From Chryseobacterium defluvii (GTDB lineage: Bacteria; Bacteroidota; Bacteroidia; Flavobacteriales; Weeksellaceae): a stretch of DNA of 64,000 nt. The DNA lies in the NCBI RefSeq assembly GCF_014204415.1, contig NZ_JACHLE010000001.1, positions 744,001 through 808,000 on the forward strand, read 5' to 3'. Position numbers and translations under genes: made by a program. The notes beneath the pieces were generated by a model. The model was not told the DNA's origin. It was given only the letters and a program-made list of their open reading frames with translations, and did no database searches. This document shows positions 33,762 through 43,167 of this stretch, piece by piece; position 1 is the first letter of the stretch; the number at the start of each line of letters is the position of its first letter.

Positions 33762-34886
33762 ATGGAACAACAAATCTATAAGGGGAAACTGACGCAGTTT
33801 CATGAGCTAAAAATAACGAAAAAGGGAGAACTGACCAAAAATACTTTTTCTCTGGAATTTGAAATTCCCGAGGATCTGCAGGACAATTTCAGGTTTGAGG
33901 CAGGCCAGTATGTGAGCGTTAAATTTCATGCTCATGGTAAGGAAGTGATCAATGACTATTCAATGACTACGGCTCCCTATGAAAAAAAAATAGGTTTGGG
34001 AATAAAGGTGAATTCTCCTGACGGATCCACAGCACAGCTATTCAGGAACTATAATGAAGGCGACAGGATACTGGTAAGCGAACCCGGTGGAAGATTTACG
34101 CTGGTTTCCAAACCGAATGAGTTCAGGACCATTGTTGCTTTTGCAGCAGGAATTGGGATTACTCCCATTTTAAGCCATTTTAAGAATATTCTTCATCATG
34201 AGCCCAGAACAAGATTATTCCTGTTTTTTGGGAACAGGAATTCGGAAGAACTGATTTATAGAGAATTGCTGGATACTCTTGCCCGGCAATGTGGTGAAAG
34301 ATTACAGATCTTTTACTTCTTTTCGCAGGAGAAAACAGCTGATCAATTCTTTTACGGAAGATTGGATGAGAAAAAGCTGAATTTAATTATCAACCAGATC
34401 CTTCATTTAGATGATACAGATGAAGAATCTACGATCTGGGATGCCGTGGATGAAGTCCTGATCTGCGGAAAAGGGGAGATGATCAAAACTCTGGCGAATG
34501 CATGCTATCATCATGGAATTCCTAAAAAGAATATTCATTTTGAACTTTTTGAAGAATATAATGACGATATTTATCCTATTGAGAAGGAATTTCCTCTGAT
34601 TGAAGATATAAATGTTGCATTCAAAATGTTAGGAAAGGAATACCTGGCTGTGCTTCCTGATAACAGAGATAAAATTCTGCAACAATTACTGATTCAGAAG
34701 TTTCCGGTTCCTTATTCATGTAAATCCGGAATATGCGGAAGCTGTGAATGCATTTTGGAAGAGGGTGAAGTGGAACTGCTGGAAAATGAATATCTAACCG
34801 AAAAAGAAGAGGCACAGGGACATATCTTAGCATGCATGTCTATAGCAAAAAGTAAAAAAATAAAGCTTAACTTCGATCTTACTTGA
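33762..34886 (+). CDS. FAD/2Fe-2S oxidoreductase, PaaE-like
   Basis: A 374-aa electron-transfer protein: FAD-binding barrel (residues about 10-110, FRFEAGQYVSVKF), NAD(P) domain (FAAGIGITPILSHFKNIL), then a C-terminal plant-type ferredoxin domain with CKSGICGSCEC and a fourth Cys in ACMSIAK. This layout is that of PaaE and similar oxygenase reductases. At the FAD motif RxYS it has NDYS, so the usual Arg is missing. No oxygenase genes are nearby. A TATTTTTG at 33744-33751 probably drives it. It overlaps the next gene by 4 nt. Confidence 0.88.
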   Translation: MEQQIYKGKLTQFHELKITKKGELTKNTFSLEFEIPEDLQDNFRFEAGQYVSVKFHAHGKEVINDYSMTTAPYEKKIGLGIKVNSPDGSTAQLFRNYNEGDRILVSEPGGRFTLVSKPNEFRTIVAFAAGIGITPILSHFKNILHHEPRTRLFLFFGNRNSEELIYRELLDTLARQCGERLQIFYFFSQEKTADQFFYGRLDEKKLNLIINQILHLDDTDEESTIWDAVDEVLICGKGEMIKTLANACYHHGIPKKNIHFELFEEYNDDIYPIEKEFPLIEDINVAFKMLGKEYLAVLPDNRDKILQQLLIQKFPVPYSCKSGICGSCECILEEGEVELLENEYLTEKEEAQGHILACMSIAKSKKIKLNFDLT

Positions 34887-35500
34887 GAATCATAAAAAAC
34901 ATATTTAACCTCACTTTTATATCGGCTGAAATTGGAATTTTGCTGATATGTCTTGCCAATGTCTGGGTTTTTGCACTTACCAATGGCCGGACATATACCA
35001 AGATCTCTAAAATCCCTCCCCGTGAAGTAGCATTGGTCTTAGGAACTTCACCCAAAACGAGATCCGGAGCCTCCAATCCTTATTTTACCAAAAGAATGGA
35101 TGCTGCCGCTTTACTTTATCATCACGGAAAGATCAGAAAAATTATTGTAAGCGGAGAAAAAAGCAAAGGCTACAATGAGCCTGCTGCCATGAAAAAATAC
35201 CTGATCTATCAGGAAGGGGTTCCTGAGGACATCATCGTAGAGGATCCTAAAGGCTTTAACACCTATAAAAGTATCTTGCGCTGTAAAGATGTTTATAAAA
35301 AAGATAATGTAATTATTGTTTCACAGGGGTTTCATAATCTCCGGGCCTTATTTTTTGCCAGAAATAATAATATGAACGCCCTGGGTTTCGATGCCCGGGA
35401 TGTTACCAAACCGGAAAGCTACTACAGAAACCAGGCTAGGGAAATACTGGCAAGAGTGATTGCTGTAGTTTATTTTATATTGGGTATTTCTCCTGATTAG
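34883..35500 (+). CDS. SanA/YdcF-type (DUF218) membrane protein
   Basis: A 205-aa protein with an N-terminal membrane helix (residues about 12-32) and an extracytoplasmic DUF218 domain: VALVLGTSPKT, AALLYHHGKIRKIIVSGEKS, EDPKGFNTYKSILRCK and VIIVSQGFHNLRALFFAR. The E. coli relative SanA affects envelope permeability to vancomycin. The start is a TTG that overlaps the stop of the reductase gene (TTGA), suggesting translational coupling. Its stop overlaps that of the convergent tamL-like gene by 4 bp. Confidence 0.85.
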   Translation: MRIIKNIFNLTFISAEIGILLICLANVWVFALTNGRTYTKISKIPPREVALVLGTSPKTRSGASNPYFTKRMDAAALLYHHGKIRKIIVSGEKSKGYNEPAAMKKYLIYQEGVPEDIIVEDPKGFNTYKSILRCKDVYKKDNVIIVSQGFHNLRALFFARNNNMNALGFDARDVTKPESYYRNQAREILARVIAVVYFILGISPD

Positions 35501-38097
35501 AAAGGATATCCGAATGCAATATTGAGGGTAGGTTTGAAGGGCTGGAAGTATTTGAATCTCCATTTTTCCCCATCTGGTTTGTTCGGATCATAAATTTTAT
35601 ATGCAAGATCCAGCCTTAACGTGATATAGGCTACATTTACCCTTAACCCGAATCCGCTTCCTATCCCCACCTGTCTTAAGAACTTGTTGAATTTGAATTC
35701 ATCACCATAACCATCATTATAATTTCTAAGGCTCCATGTATTCCCGATATCGGTAAAAAGGGCTCCTTCATACATTTCATTAAAAGGGACCCTGTATTCT
35801 ATATTAGTAGTGAGCTTCAGGTTATCGGTCATATACGTACGTACTCTTTCATCTACCTGGGAATCGGCCGGGCCTAATCCTCCAAAAGCAACCCATGCTC
35901 TTATATCGTTGGATCCTCCATTGAAATAAGACCTGATCACCGGCATGGAAGAAGAATTTCCGTAAGGGATTCCTGCTCCTATGAACTGGCGCAATACCAA
36001 AGTCTGGTTAGTATTAAACTTAAAATATTTTCTTACATCGATATCAAATTTCACAAACTGTGCATAAGGTATTCCAAAGATCGTTCTCTGCGGGCTGGTA
36101 ACCACACCACCATCATCTCTTTTCTGGTTGAAAATACTTAAAATATTACCCGCCAGTTCTACTTTACCATTAAAATAGAAAGCGTTGGGGTAATCTTTTT
36201 TTCCGATCTCGTTATACACAAAATTATAAATCATGGAAGATATGATCACATCCTGTGTCTGCCTGTCCTTATTGATCAGGGTTCCAGCGAAGGCAGTAAA
36301 GAGGTCTGCTCCCTGCTGGTCTAAATTGCTCAGATACTTTGTATCCTCCACAATCTGCTGAGATACTTCATCAATAGTAATCTGCCCGGCTTCAAATGCC
36401 GCACCTGCATCAGTATTATAAGCAAAATAATTAGCGAACATATCACGTCTTACTGCATCATCATTAACAAAATAAGAATAATAAGCATCTTTATTTTTGG
36501 TTAAACTCAACTGCGTATTGAAGAGGGTGAGCCTGTGAGATACCTTATCATTTACAGTAGCCATATAATTTAGCCCTGTATTAAAATTTACTCTTCCCAG
36601 GCCAATATTATTTTGCGAAGAAACTCCCAGAACAATGGATGAAGTAGGGCTGTAGCGCTTAGGAAGCAATTTGTAATAATCAAAAGGCAAAAGCAATCTT
36701 GGGAAATTCAATGAAGCCTGGGCTGAGATCTCATAGGCAAGAACTCTTTTATCGATATCTTTTGTACTCCTGATAGACCCGAAAGTACCCGCAAGACTTG
36801 TGGAAAGGTTTTCGGCACCACCAAAGATATTTCTTGTCGTTAGGTCAACTGAAGGGGAAATCCCGAGATTTAACAGCTGGGAATAATTGATATCAGTCCC
36901 TACCTTAAGCTCATACTTGGGAAGGGGTTTCAGGATATAAGTCACGTCAATGATACTGTCATTAGGAGCTATATCACCACCTCTTCGCAGGGAATCCCTT
37001 GCTTTCAGGATGCTGAAATTATTCATAGACAGAAGATTCCTTTTGGTCAGATCCAGTTTCTTCTGGTCATATACCTGTTTAGGCCCCACGGTAATGGCTC
37101 TCCATAATGCCCGTGTTTTATATTGCTCGTCCACTTTATGGAATCTTATGCCTCTTAAACTGTCTTTAACGGTATTTTTAGAAAAATCACTCATTTCATC
37201 TACTACGGCAACATCTATATTTCCTATGGTAGCAATTTTATACGGACTATCGGCAGAGTCTTTGTGAATCTCCAGCGTGAGAGGAACCTGCTTTCTGCTT
37301 TTCAGTGAATCCGCAACGAAATAGATATCCTCATTAGAACTGTTAAACCGATAATATCCTTTCTCCCGCATCAGCTCATTGATCCTTGCCACTTCTTTTT
37401 CCAGCACGGTCTGGTCAAGAATCTGTCCGGATTTTATAAGGCTTTCATGAATCTGCTGACGGTAGATCTCTTTAATTTTCAGATCCGGGATATTATAATA
37501 ATAATCTTTAATATAGGTTGGATCATTATGGGTGATATAGTAGGTTACGGCAGCTTTTTTAGCTGCAGAATCCAGCTCATGTTTAAATTTTACCTCTCCG
37601 TCCCAATAGCCTCTGTAGGTAAGCCTTTTATCAATAGATTCAGCTCCTTTTCCCGTTCTTGTCTGGTCTAAAATGACCGGCGGAGATCCCCAGCTGTGAA
37701 ACAGCCGATCCCAAAACAGGTTTTTACCTATGTTGCTTTTCATATTGTATTTCAGGAAAAGAGAATCCCTCAGCTTCTGATTCCTCATTTCGCCGGGATA
37801 GGTCATGTATTCGTTAAGAATAGTATCGTACTTGGGATTGGCCATATTGTAAAACACTAAACCCAGCGGTACAAAAAGTAACTGCTTCTTATTGGGCTTC
37901 TGCTGAACATAGCTTTTCAGTTCTTCATCAAAAAATTCTTTCTTATCTTCAAATTCAAATTTATTCTTGGTAAGCAAATATTCCCCGTCTGGAACTTTCT
38001 TAGTAGTGCTGCAAGCGTAAAGGAGACCAACAAATGTTGCAAATGAGATAATTTTATAATATTTTTGAGGAGAATTCTTATAATGCTTACAGCTCAT
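35497..38097 (-). CDS. TamL-type BamA/TamA-family outer-membrane lipoprotein
   Basis: An 866-aa protein. The N-terminus has a hydrophobic stretch ending LLYACSTTKK, a lipobox with Cys as lipidation site, which marks the Bacteroidota TamL variant. POTRA-like modules follow (residues about 90-400), then a 16-strand-type barrel with GGSNDIRAW near the region of the VRGF/Y motif and ending FNIAFGYPF. It works in outer-membrane assembly with TamB. Its first 15 bp overlap the start of the divergent RNA methyltransferase gene. Confidence 0.9.
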   Translation of the reverse strand: MSCKHYKNSPQKYYKIISFATFVGLLYACSTTKKVPDGEYLLTKNKFEFEDKKEFFDEELKSYVQQKPNKKQLLFVPLGLVFYNMANPKYDTILNEYMTYPGEMRNQKLRDSLFLKYNMKSNIGKNLFWDRLFHSWGSPPVILDQTRTGKGAESIDKRLTYRGYWDGEVKFKHELDSAAKKAAVTYYITHNDPTYIKDYYYNIPDLKIKEIYRQQIHESLIKSGQILDQTVLEKEVARINELMREKGYYRFNSSNEDIYFVADSLKSRKQVPLTLEIHKDSADSPYKIATIGNIDVAVVDEMSDFSKNTVKDSLRGIRFHKVDEQYKTRALWRAITVGPKQVYDQKKLDLTKRNLLSMNNFSILKARDSLRRGGDIAPNDSIIDVTYILKPLPKYELKVGTDINYSQLLNLGISPSVDLTTRNIFGGAENLSTSLAGTFGSIRSTKDIDKRVLAYEISAQASLNFPRLLLPFDYYKLLPKRYSPTSSIVLGVSSQNNIGLGRVNFNTGLNYMATVNDKVSHRLTLFNTQLSLTKNKDAYYSYFVNDDAVRRDMFANYFAYNTDAGAAFEAGQITIDEVSQQIVEDTKYLSNLDQQGADLFTAFAGTLINKDRQTQDVIISSMIYNFVYNEIGKKDYPNAFYFNGKVELAGNILSIFNQKRDDGGVVTSPQRTIFGIPYAQFVKFDIDVRKYFKFNTNQTLVLRQFIGAGIPYGNSSSMPVIRSYFNGGSNDIRAWVAFGGLGPADSQVDERVRTYMTDNLKLTTNIEYRVPFNEMYEGALFTDIGNTWSLRNYNDGYGDEFKFNKFLRQVGIGSGFGLRVNVAYITLRLDLAYKIYDPNKPDGEKWRFKYFQPFKPTLNIAFGYPF
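38037..38067 (+). promoter_or_regulatory. Promoter of the RNA methyltransferase, inside tamL
   Basis: TTG (38037-38039), a 20-bp spacer and TATTTTTG (38060-38067), followed by the ATG at 38083. It matches the consensus well and lies inside the 5' coding part of the divergent tamL-like gene. Confidence 0.55.
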
Positions 38098-38808
38098 ACA
38101 ATAAAAGTTTTACAGTCTTTGGATAAAAAGAAGTTCAGACAAAAATACAATTTGTTTTTGGTTGAAGGTAATAAAACCATTAATGAACTTTTTCATTCCA
38201 ACTTTAAAATTAAAGAAATATTATCTACTGATCCGCAAAAATTAGACCGTACAGATATTCCGGTGACCCATATCTCTGAAAATGAGCTTAAAAAAATCAG
38301 TTTTCTTAAAACCCCTAAAGATTCTGTAGCCGTTTGTTATATAAATCCGGAAGAAAAACTGGAAGATAAAAGTGTACAACTGATATTGGACGGAATTCAG
38401 GATCCGGGAAACTTAGGAACCATTATCCGCCTTGCAGACTGGTTCGGGATTGAACAGATCATTTGCAGCAACGACACTGTGGATTTTTACAACCCGAAAG
38501 TGATACAGGCAAGTATGGGGTCTTTTACAAGGGTCAATATGGTGTATTGTGATCTTGCAAGGTATCTCTCGGAAACCCAAAATATTAATATAGGAACGGA
38601 CATGGAGGGGGAGAACCTATACACTTTCCAAAGACCTGAAAAAATCAACCTGATCCTTGGAAATGAAGGGAACGGAATGCGCCCCGAAACCGAAAAGTTA
38701 CTTCATAAAAAAATCAGTATCCCACGATTTGGAAAGTCACAATCTACGGAAAGCCTGAATGTTTCTATGGCAGCAGGGATTATATTGGGACAATTGTTTT
38801 CTAAATAG
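38083..38808 (+). CDS. TrmH/SpoU-family RNA 2'-O-methyltransferase
   Basis: A SPOUT-fold methyltransferase. The frame is open from 38065, but MLTAHTIKVLQSLDKKKFRQKYN at 38083 is the family N-terminus, giving 241 aa. Motifs: substrate-binding domain FLVEGNKTINE, then LILDGIQDPGNLGTIIRLADWFGI (motif 1), IQASMGSFTRV, LILGNEGNGM (motif 2) and STESLNVSMAAGIIL (motif 3, with the conserved Asn). It methylates ribose in rRNA or tRNA; the target is not evident. It is head to head and overlapping with tamL. Confidence 0.92.
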   Translation: MLTAHTIKVLQSLDKKKFRQKYNLFLVEGNKTINELFHSNFKIKEILSTDPQKLDRTDIPVTHISENELKKISFLKTPKDSVAVCYINPEEKLEDKSVQLILDGIQDPGNLGTIIRLADWFGIEQIICSNDTVDFYNPKVIQASMGSFTRVNMVYCDLARYLSETQNINIGTDMEGENLYTFQRPEKINLILGNEGNGMRPETEKLLHKKISIPRFGKSQSTESLNVSMAAGIILGQLFSK

Positions 38809-38890
38809 AGATATTAGAGGTTATTGATTTCAAAATTTAAATTCCGCTGAATTTCAGCTAACTTCTAACCTCTAATATCTAACTTCTATA
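38809..38890. repeat. AGA-heptad palindrome between convergent genes
   Basis: AGATATTAGAGGTTA (38809-38823) and TAACCTCTAATATCT (38866-38880) are perfect 15-bp inverted arms. The right half is five tandem heptads AGCTAAC TTCTAAC CTCTAAT ATCTAAC TTCTATA (38856-38890); read on the other strand they are AGA-phased, as in the S23 elements. There is no ORF in the 42-bp centre. It begins right at the methyltransferase stop and ends at the stop of the next, convergent gene. Confidence 0.65.
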
Positions 38891-39383
38891 TAAGCTGTTC
38901 CATACTGGAAACGCTTTTGTTTTTCTGATAGTTTTCTAATTTTTTCCTTACAAATTTTAAGGCTACCGGTGCCAGATAGATCATGGCTGCACCCAAAAGT
39001 TTCTTTTTCCAGTTGGGGCTACTCATATTTTTTTTGGCATAATTTCCTATTAAAGCAGTAATTCCAAGTTTGATAACAGCATCCATGGCATTTCCCTTAA
39101 AAGCCGAATTGGCAATTCCCATTGCCGTATTTTTGCTGATCAGTACATCTTTGATCTCAGAGGTAATCTGCTTGGCAATAACGTCTTTTCTCAAAACTAT
39201 TTTCTCTTCACCGTCCTCATCCGTTTTTTCCTGCAGGTACTGGTCTGTTAAACCATTGGTGAATGCACTTAAGCTTTCTTTGGTATTTTTGAAGGTGAGA
39301 AGATTTTCCAGGTCATTGATCTCGTTTTTCAATAATTTTTTCTTCCTTCTTAATTCATTTAAGCTCTCATAGTTTCTGCCCAT
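38886..39383 (-). CDS. Unknown protein of the YtxH/holin-like cluster
   Basis: A 165-aa protein: an N-terminal coiled-coil-like helix (LNELRRKKKLLKNEINDLENLL), a central region, then a hydrophobic segment near residues 95-140 (VIKLGITALIGNYA, LLGAAMIYLAPVALKFV). It is probably membrane-associated. It lies 3 bp after the holin-like gene and is the third member of a YtxH - holin-like - this protein series. I do not recognise a named domain. Confidence 0.7.
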   Translation of the reverse strand: MGRNYESLNELRRKKKLLKNEINDLENLLTFKNTKESLSAFTNGLTDQYLQEKTDEDGEEKIVLRKDVIAKQITSEIKDVLISKNTAMGIANSAFKGNAMDAVIKLGITALIGNYAKKNMSSPNWKKKLLGAAMIYLAPVALKFVRKKLENYQKNKSVSSMEQLI

Positions 39384-39386
39384 AGT

Positions 39387-39695
39387 TTAATGATTTAAAA
39401 ATTTAATAACCTGATCAGCTACAGAATTTACAATAGTCCTTTTAAAAGCAATGATAAGAAGCATCACCGTGAAGTAAAAAGCGGCGACAATTAAAAAACC
39501 ATAAGAATTATTGTCTAATGCCTTACCGATAAGAAATGCTATCCCGAAATTGAAAAGAATGATAAAAAAAGCAAAAGCTACCAACAGTACAACAAGGTAA
39601 GTAATGATCCCTGCAGAAAGCGAAGATTTTTCCGTAGCTTCAATCTTCAGCAGATCTATTCTTTTCGATGTGTACTCTTTTATAGTCTCTATCAT
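39387..39695 (-). CDS. Small holin-like (phage holin superfamily) membrane protein
   Basis: A 102-aa protein with two membrane helices (residues about 30-57 and 65-85) and a charged N-terminus (EYTSKRIDLLKIEATEKSS). The pattern is that of the actinobacterial holin-X-like family, which in chromosomes is usually not phage-related but an envelope-stress gene next to YtxH. There are no phage genes around it. Confidence 0.75.
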   Translation of the reverse strand: MIETIKEYTSKRIDLLKIEATEKSSLSAGIITYLVVLLVAFAFFIILFNFGIAFLIGKALDNNSYGFLIVAAFYFTVMLLIIAFKRTIVNSVADQVIKFLNH

Positions 39696-39772
39696 TGTTT
39701 TTTTTTAAAGTTACAAAAAAAGGAACCTGAATGCACAAAGTTCCTTTCACAATTTAAAAATTAATTGAGGTT

Positions 39773-40123
39773 TTATTTTTTAAGATCATTTAATTCCGCT
39801 TCCACATCTTTTACTACATCAGTAGTTTTGGAAACGATCTGATCTTTGTATTTATCATACCCGTCTTTTACGGTATGAGCCACATTGTTCGCTGTTTCTT
39901 TAAAAGTGGAAGAGATGTTGCTATACTGATCTTTTACTTTTTCAGAAACTTCTCCGTATTTGTTTTTTGCCTGATCTTTAAGATCATTTGCCTTATCCTT
40001 TATTTTTTTTCTAGTTTCTTTACCTTCTTCCGGAGCATAAAGCATTCCTAATACTACCCCTGCAGCAGCGCCTGCAAGAAGTCCCGCTAATATACCCGCT
40101 GTATTGTTTCCTTTTCTAGACAT
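39773..40123 (-). CDS. YtxH-domain protein
   Basis: A 116-aa protein: N-terminal glycine-rich membrane segment (AGILAGLLAGAAAGVVLGMLYAPEEGKETRKKI), the classic YtxH opening, followed by a Lys-rich amphipathic helix region (KDKANDLKDQAKNKYGEVSEKV). YtxH proteins belong to general stress responses in many bacteria. It is first in the series with the holin-like and 165-aa proteins, so they probably form a stress-response transcript. Confidence 0.9.
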   Translation of the reverse strand: MSRKGNNTAGILAGLLAGAAAGVVLGMLYAPEEGKETRKKIKDKANDLKDQAKNKYGEVSEKVKDQYSNISSTFKETANNVAHTVKDGYDKYKDQIVSKTTDVVKDVEAELNDLKK

Positions 40124-40217
40124 TTTTTGTTTTTTAATAGTTAATAAATTAGTTTTTTACAGTAATAGTAATTACAATTAATATACCAAATGAACAGTTT
40201 TGTCTTATTAAAATTTG

Positions 40218-40892
40218 TTAAATCTTATGAATGTAAGATAAAATACTTTCAATGGTTTCTCTCTTTGTCATATGAGTATTATCTATAACAATAGCGTCAT
40301 CAGCCTGCTTCAATGGGGCAATTTCCCTCTCACTGTCTATTTTGTCCCTTTCGATAAGGTTTTCTTTCACCTGCTGTTCATCTGCTTCAATTCCCAGGCT
40401 CAAAAGCTCATTATATCTTCTTTTCGTCCTTTCATCTATGCTTGCCGTAAGGAAGAACTTGAAGTCAGCATTTGGCAGAACTACTGTCCCTATGTCACGC
40501 CCATCCATAATAATGCCGCCTTTTTCTGCCAGATTGCGTTGAGATTGAAGTAAAAAATCCCTTACTTCCTTCTGTTTTGCCACCAGACTTACGTTGTCGG
40601 AAACTTCATTGGTACGGATCTCTTTAGAAATATCCTTATGATTGAGATAGAGGACCAGTTCTCCTTCATCATTTTTAAATTCAAGCTGAATTTTTTCTAA
40701 GGAAGAAAAAAGCTGATTCAGGTCTATGGTTCCGTTCTCATCTTTACAGGTTTGCAGGGCAAACCAGGTGACCCCCCTGTAAAGGGCTCCCGTATCCAGA
40801 TGAATGAGTCCAAGTTTATCAGCAATGACCTTTGATATTGAACTTTTTCCGGTAGATGAGTACCCATCTATAGCGATTACAGGTTTTTTCAT
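40218..40892 (-). CDS. cmk: (d)CMP kinase
   Basis: A 224-aa nucleoside monophosphate kinase that phosphorylates CMP and dCMP. P-loop IAIDGYSSTGKSSISK, then LIHLDTGALYRGVTW, the NMP-binding segment IIMDGRDIGTVVLPNADFKFFLTAS and the lid region RRYNEL. Length and motifs are typical. It lies downstream of porQ on the same strand, an arrangement seen in other Bacteroidota, but with a 300-bp gap here. Confidence 0.95.
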   Translation of the reverse strand: MKKPVIAIDGYSSTGKSSISKVIADKLGLIHLDTGALYRGVTWFALQTCKDENGTIDLNQLFSSLEKIQLEFKNDEGELVLYLNHKDISKEIRTNEVSDNVSLVAKQKEVRDFLLQSQRNLAEKGGIIMDGRDIGTVVLPNADFKFFLTASIDERTKRRYNELLSLGIEADEQQVKENLIERDKIDSEREIAPLKQADDAIVIDNTHMTKRETIESILSYIHKI

Positions 40893-41192
40893 ACCGCAAA
40901 TTTCAAGATTTTTTTTTTAAAACCAAGGGTTTTCTTAGAAACTGTCTAAATTTTCAATAAACTAAAAAGTCACAATAGTTTTTCAACACTTTAGGACACA
41001 TAAGTATGTTTAAGTTTAAGTTTTTGAGAATGAGCAAAGCTCATATCAGATGAAAATCATTGATTTTCATGAAAACTAATGTGTTCTCATTTTACTATGA
41101 CAGAACCACTTAATCTTAAGTGTTATAAAGAATTGTGCTTAAAATTAAATTCTGCAATTTTTAAATATTCTGAGATGTTTTTAAGGCTGGCT
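40893..41192. repeat. Gap with three palindromes between porQ and cmk
   Basis: No gene. Three hairpin-forming palindromes follow each other: ATGAGC-AAA-GCTCAT (41030-41044), ATGAAAATCA-T-TGATTTTCAT (41050-41070, perfect) and CACTTAA-TC-TTAAGTG (41107-41122). None has a T tail. The part nearest cmk (40921-40990) is AT-rich and may hold its promoter. Confidence 0.5.
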
Positions 41193-42185
41193 TTAATATC
41201 CTCTGTTGCTGCTGAGATCTACGGAAACTCCTATCTGGTTAACATTGGAAGAGTTGTGGTATCTTACATGGGCATAGTCTATGCGGAATCTTGAAAGCTT
41301 GATCCCGAATCCGGCGGAAAGCCCTGAGAAATTTCTCTGATCGGCTACAGCAAGCTCATTTCCTCTTTTTACATTGTACCCTAACCGTATATTGAAGCCT
41401 TTTTCAGGAAATAATTCGGCGCCCAAAGAAAAATGGTCTGCAATTTTTCTACCCAGATTCACTTCCTGTCCGTTCACATTATATTCGGAGGAAATGTCAA
41501 ATTTTTGAAGGTCATGGGCTGTAATAGTAATGGCTACAGGAAAGACCTTTAAAATTTTAGTATAGCCCAGATCTACCCTGAAGGGAAGGTTTTCTCTTTC
41601 TCCGTTGAAAGATTTGAACTGATATCCGAAATTTCTGCAAACCAGAGAGAGCACTTCTTTGCTTTTTTTATTGTGATAGGTTATCCCTGCATTTCCGGCA
41701 ATAGCGGAAGAAGTGTAATTATCAATTTTTGAAGTAATGAAATTGAGGCCCCCGCCAATCGTCCAGTCTTCTTCAAACTGATAGGCATAGCCGGCTCCGA
41801 TTGCAACATCGGATGCGGAAAATTCTCCATTTTCAAAACCACTGTCATCTGTCCTCGGAATATTTCCATAGCTCATGTATCTGGCATTAATAGTCGCCAT
41901 GTGCCCGTTGTCAAAATCCTTGGCAAAAGCAATGGTGCCGTATTTTGAGTCTGCAAGATAAGCTGTTGCATTTACAGAAAGCTGCTTGTCCGAATCCTTA
42001 TTCAATAGAGCAGGATTGGCAATGGCAAAAGAGACATCATGATCCCTGATAGAGATTACATCGCCCCCCAATGCAGCCTGCCTGGCAGATACAGGGATAT
42101 TTAAGAAAGGATAAACATGGGTTCCCATTTGTGCTTGGGAAACCATTCCTGACAGAAGTAATGAAAAAACGATAATTTTCTTCAA
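41193..42185 (-). CDS. porQ: Type IX secretion system protein PorQ
   Basis: A 330-aa outer-membrane protein. Signal peptide MKKIIVFSLLLSGMVSQAQ, then MGTHVYPFLNIPVSARQAALGGDVISIRDHDVSFAIANPALL in pieces, the hallmark N-terminus of PorQ, and a 14-strand PorV-like barrel ending near YAHVRYHNSSNVNQIGVSVDL. PorQ belongs to the attachment complex (PorQ, U, V, Z) that removes C-terminal signals and anchors type IX cargo. Other T9SS genes are not in the window. Confidence 0.9.
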   Translation of the reverse strand: MKKIIVFSLLLSGMVSQAQMGTHVYPFLNIPVSARQAALGGDVISIRDHDVSFAIANPALLNKDSDKQLSVNATAYLADSKYGTIAFAKDFDNGHMATINARYMSYGNIPRTDDSGFENGEFSASDVAIGAGYAYQFEEDWTIGGGLNFITSKIDNYTSSAIAGNAGITYHNKKSKEVLSLVCRNFGYQFKSFNGERENLPFRVDLGYTKILKVFPVAITITAHDLQKFDISSEYNVNGQEVNLGRKIADHFSLGAELFPEKGFNIRLGYNVKRGNELAVADQRNFSGLSAGFGIKLSRFRIDYAHVRYHNSSNVNQIGVSVDLSSNRGY

Positions 42186-42290
42186 ATCAATTTATAATTA
42201 ATGCAAAAATAATCCTTTTTCGTACTTTTCAAAATATTTCTAACATTATTTGCACGTAAATATTTTTCTTTTTCCAATATTTTTAATGAT

Positions 42291-42298
42291 TATATTTG
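42291..42298 (+). promoter_or_regulatory. Possible -7 box of pyrH
   Basis: TATATTTG fits TANNTTTG exactly and lies 54 bp before the pyrH ATG. A TTTG at 42249-42252 is too far upstream (38 bp), so no clear -33 partner is seen. Confidence 0.4.
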
Positions 42299-42343
42299 CA
42301 AAGTCAAATTTTAAAGAAGTTTGCCAACCGGAAATTATAATAA

Positions 42344-43060
<717 letters not shown>

Positions 43061-43081
43061 ACAGCGCTTAGGCGGCAGGAA

Positions 43082-43131
43082 TTATTACTCATTACCTATT
43101 GCTTATTGCTCATCAATTTATCAATCATCAT
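43082..43131. repeat. Degenerate heptad repeats between pyrH and frr
   Basis: Five perfectly phased units TTATTAC TCATTAC CTATTGC TTATTGC TCATCAA (43082-43116), then an 8-mer and TCATCAT. The unit differs from the AGA heptad of the S23 elements but shares its 7-bp period and intergenic position. Confidence 0.5.
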
Positions 43132-43167
43132 TATAAAATGTGTAACCTATCAAATTTTAATTATATA

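Noticed and set aside
39387..39695. Prophage holin
   Set aside because: No phage structural, lysis or integrase genes are nearby; the YtxH neighbour points to a chromosomal stress gene.
40915..40970. End of a degraded insertion sequence (TTAGAAACTGTCTAAATTTT)
   Set aside because: It resembles IS ends loosely, but no matching opposite end, transposase fragment or target duplication is present.
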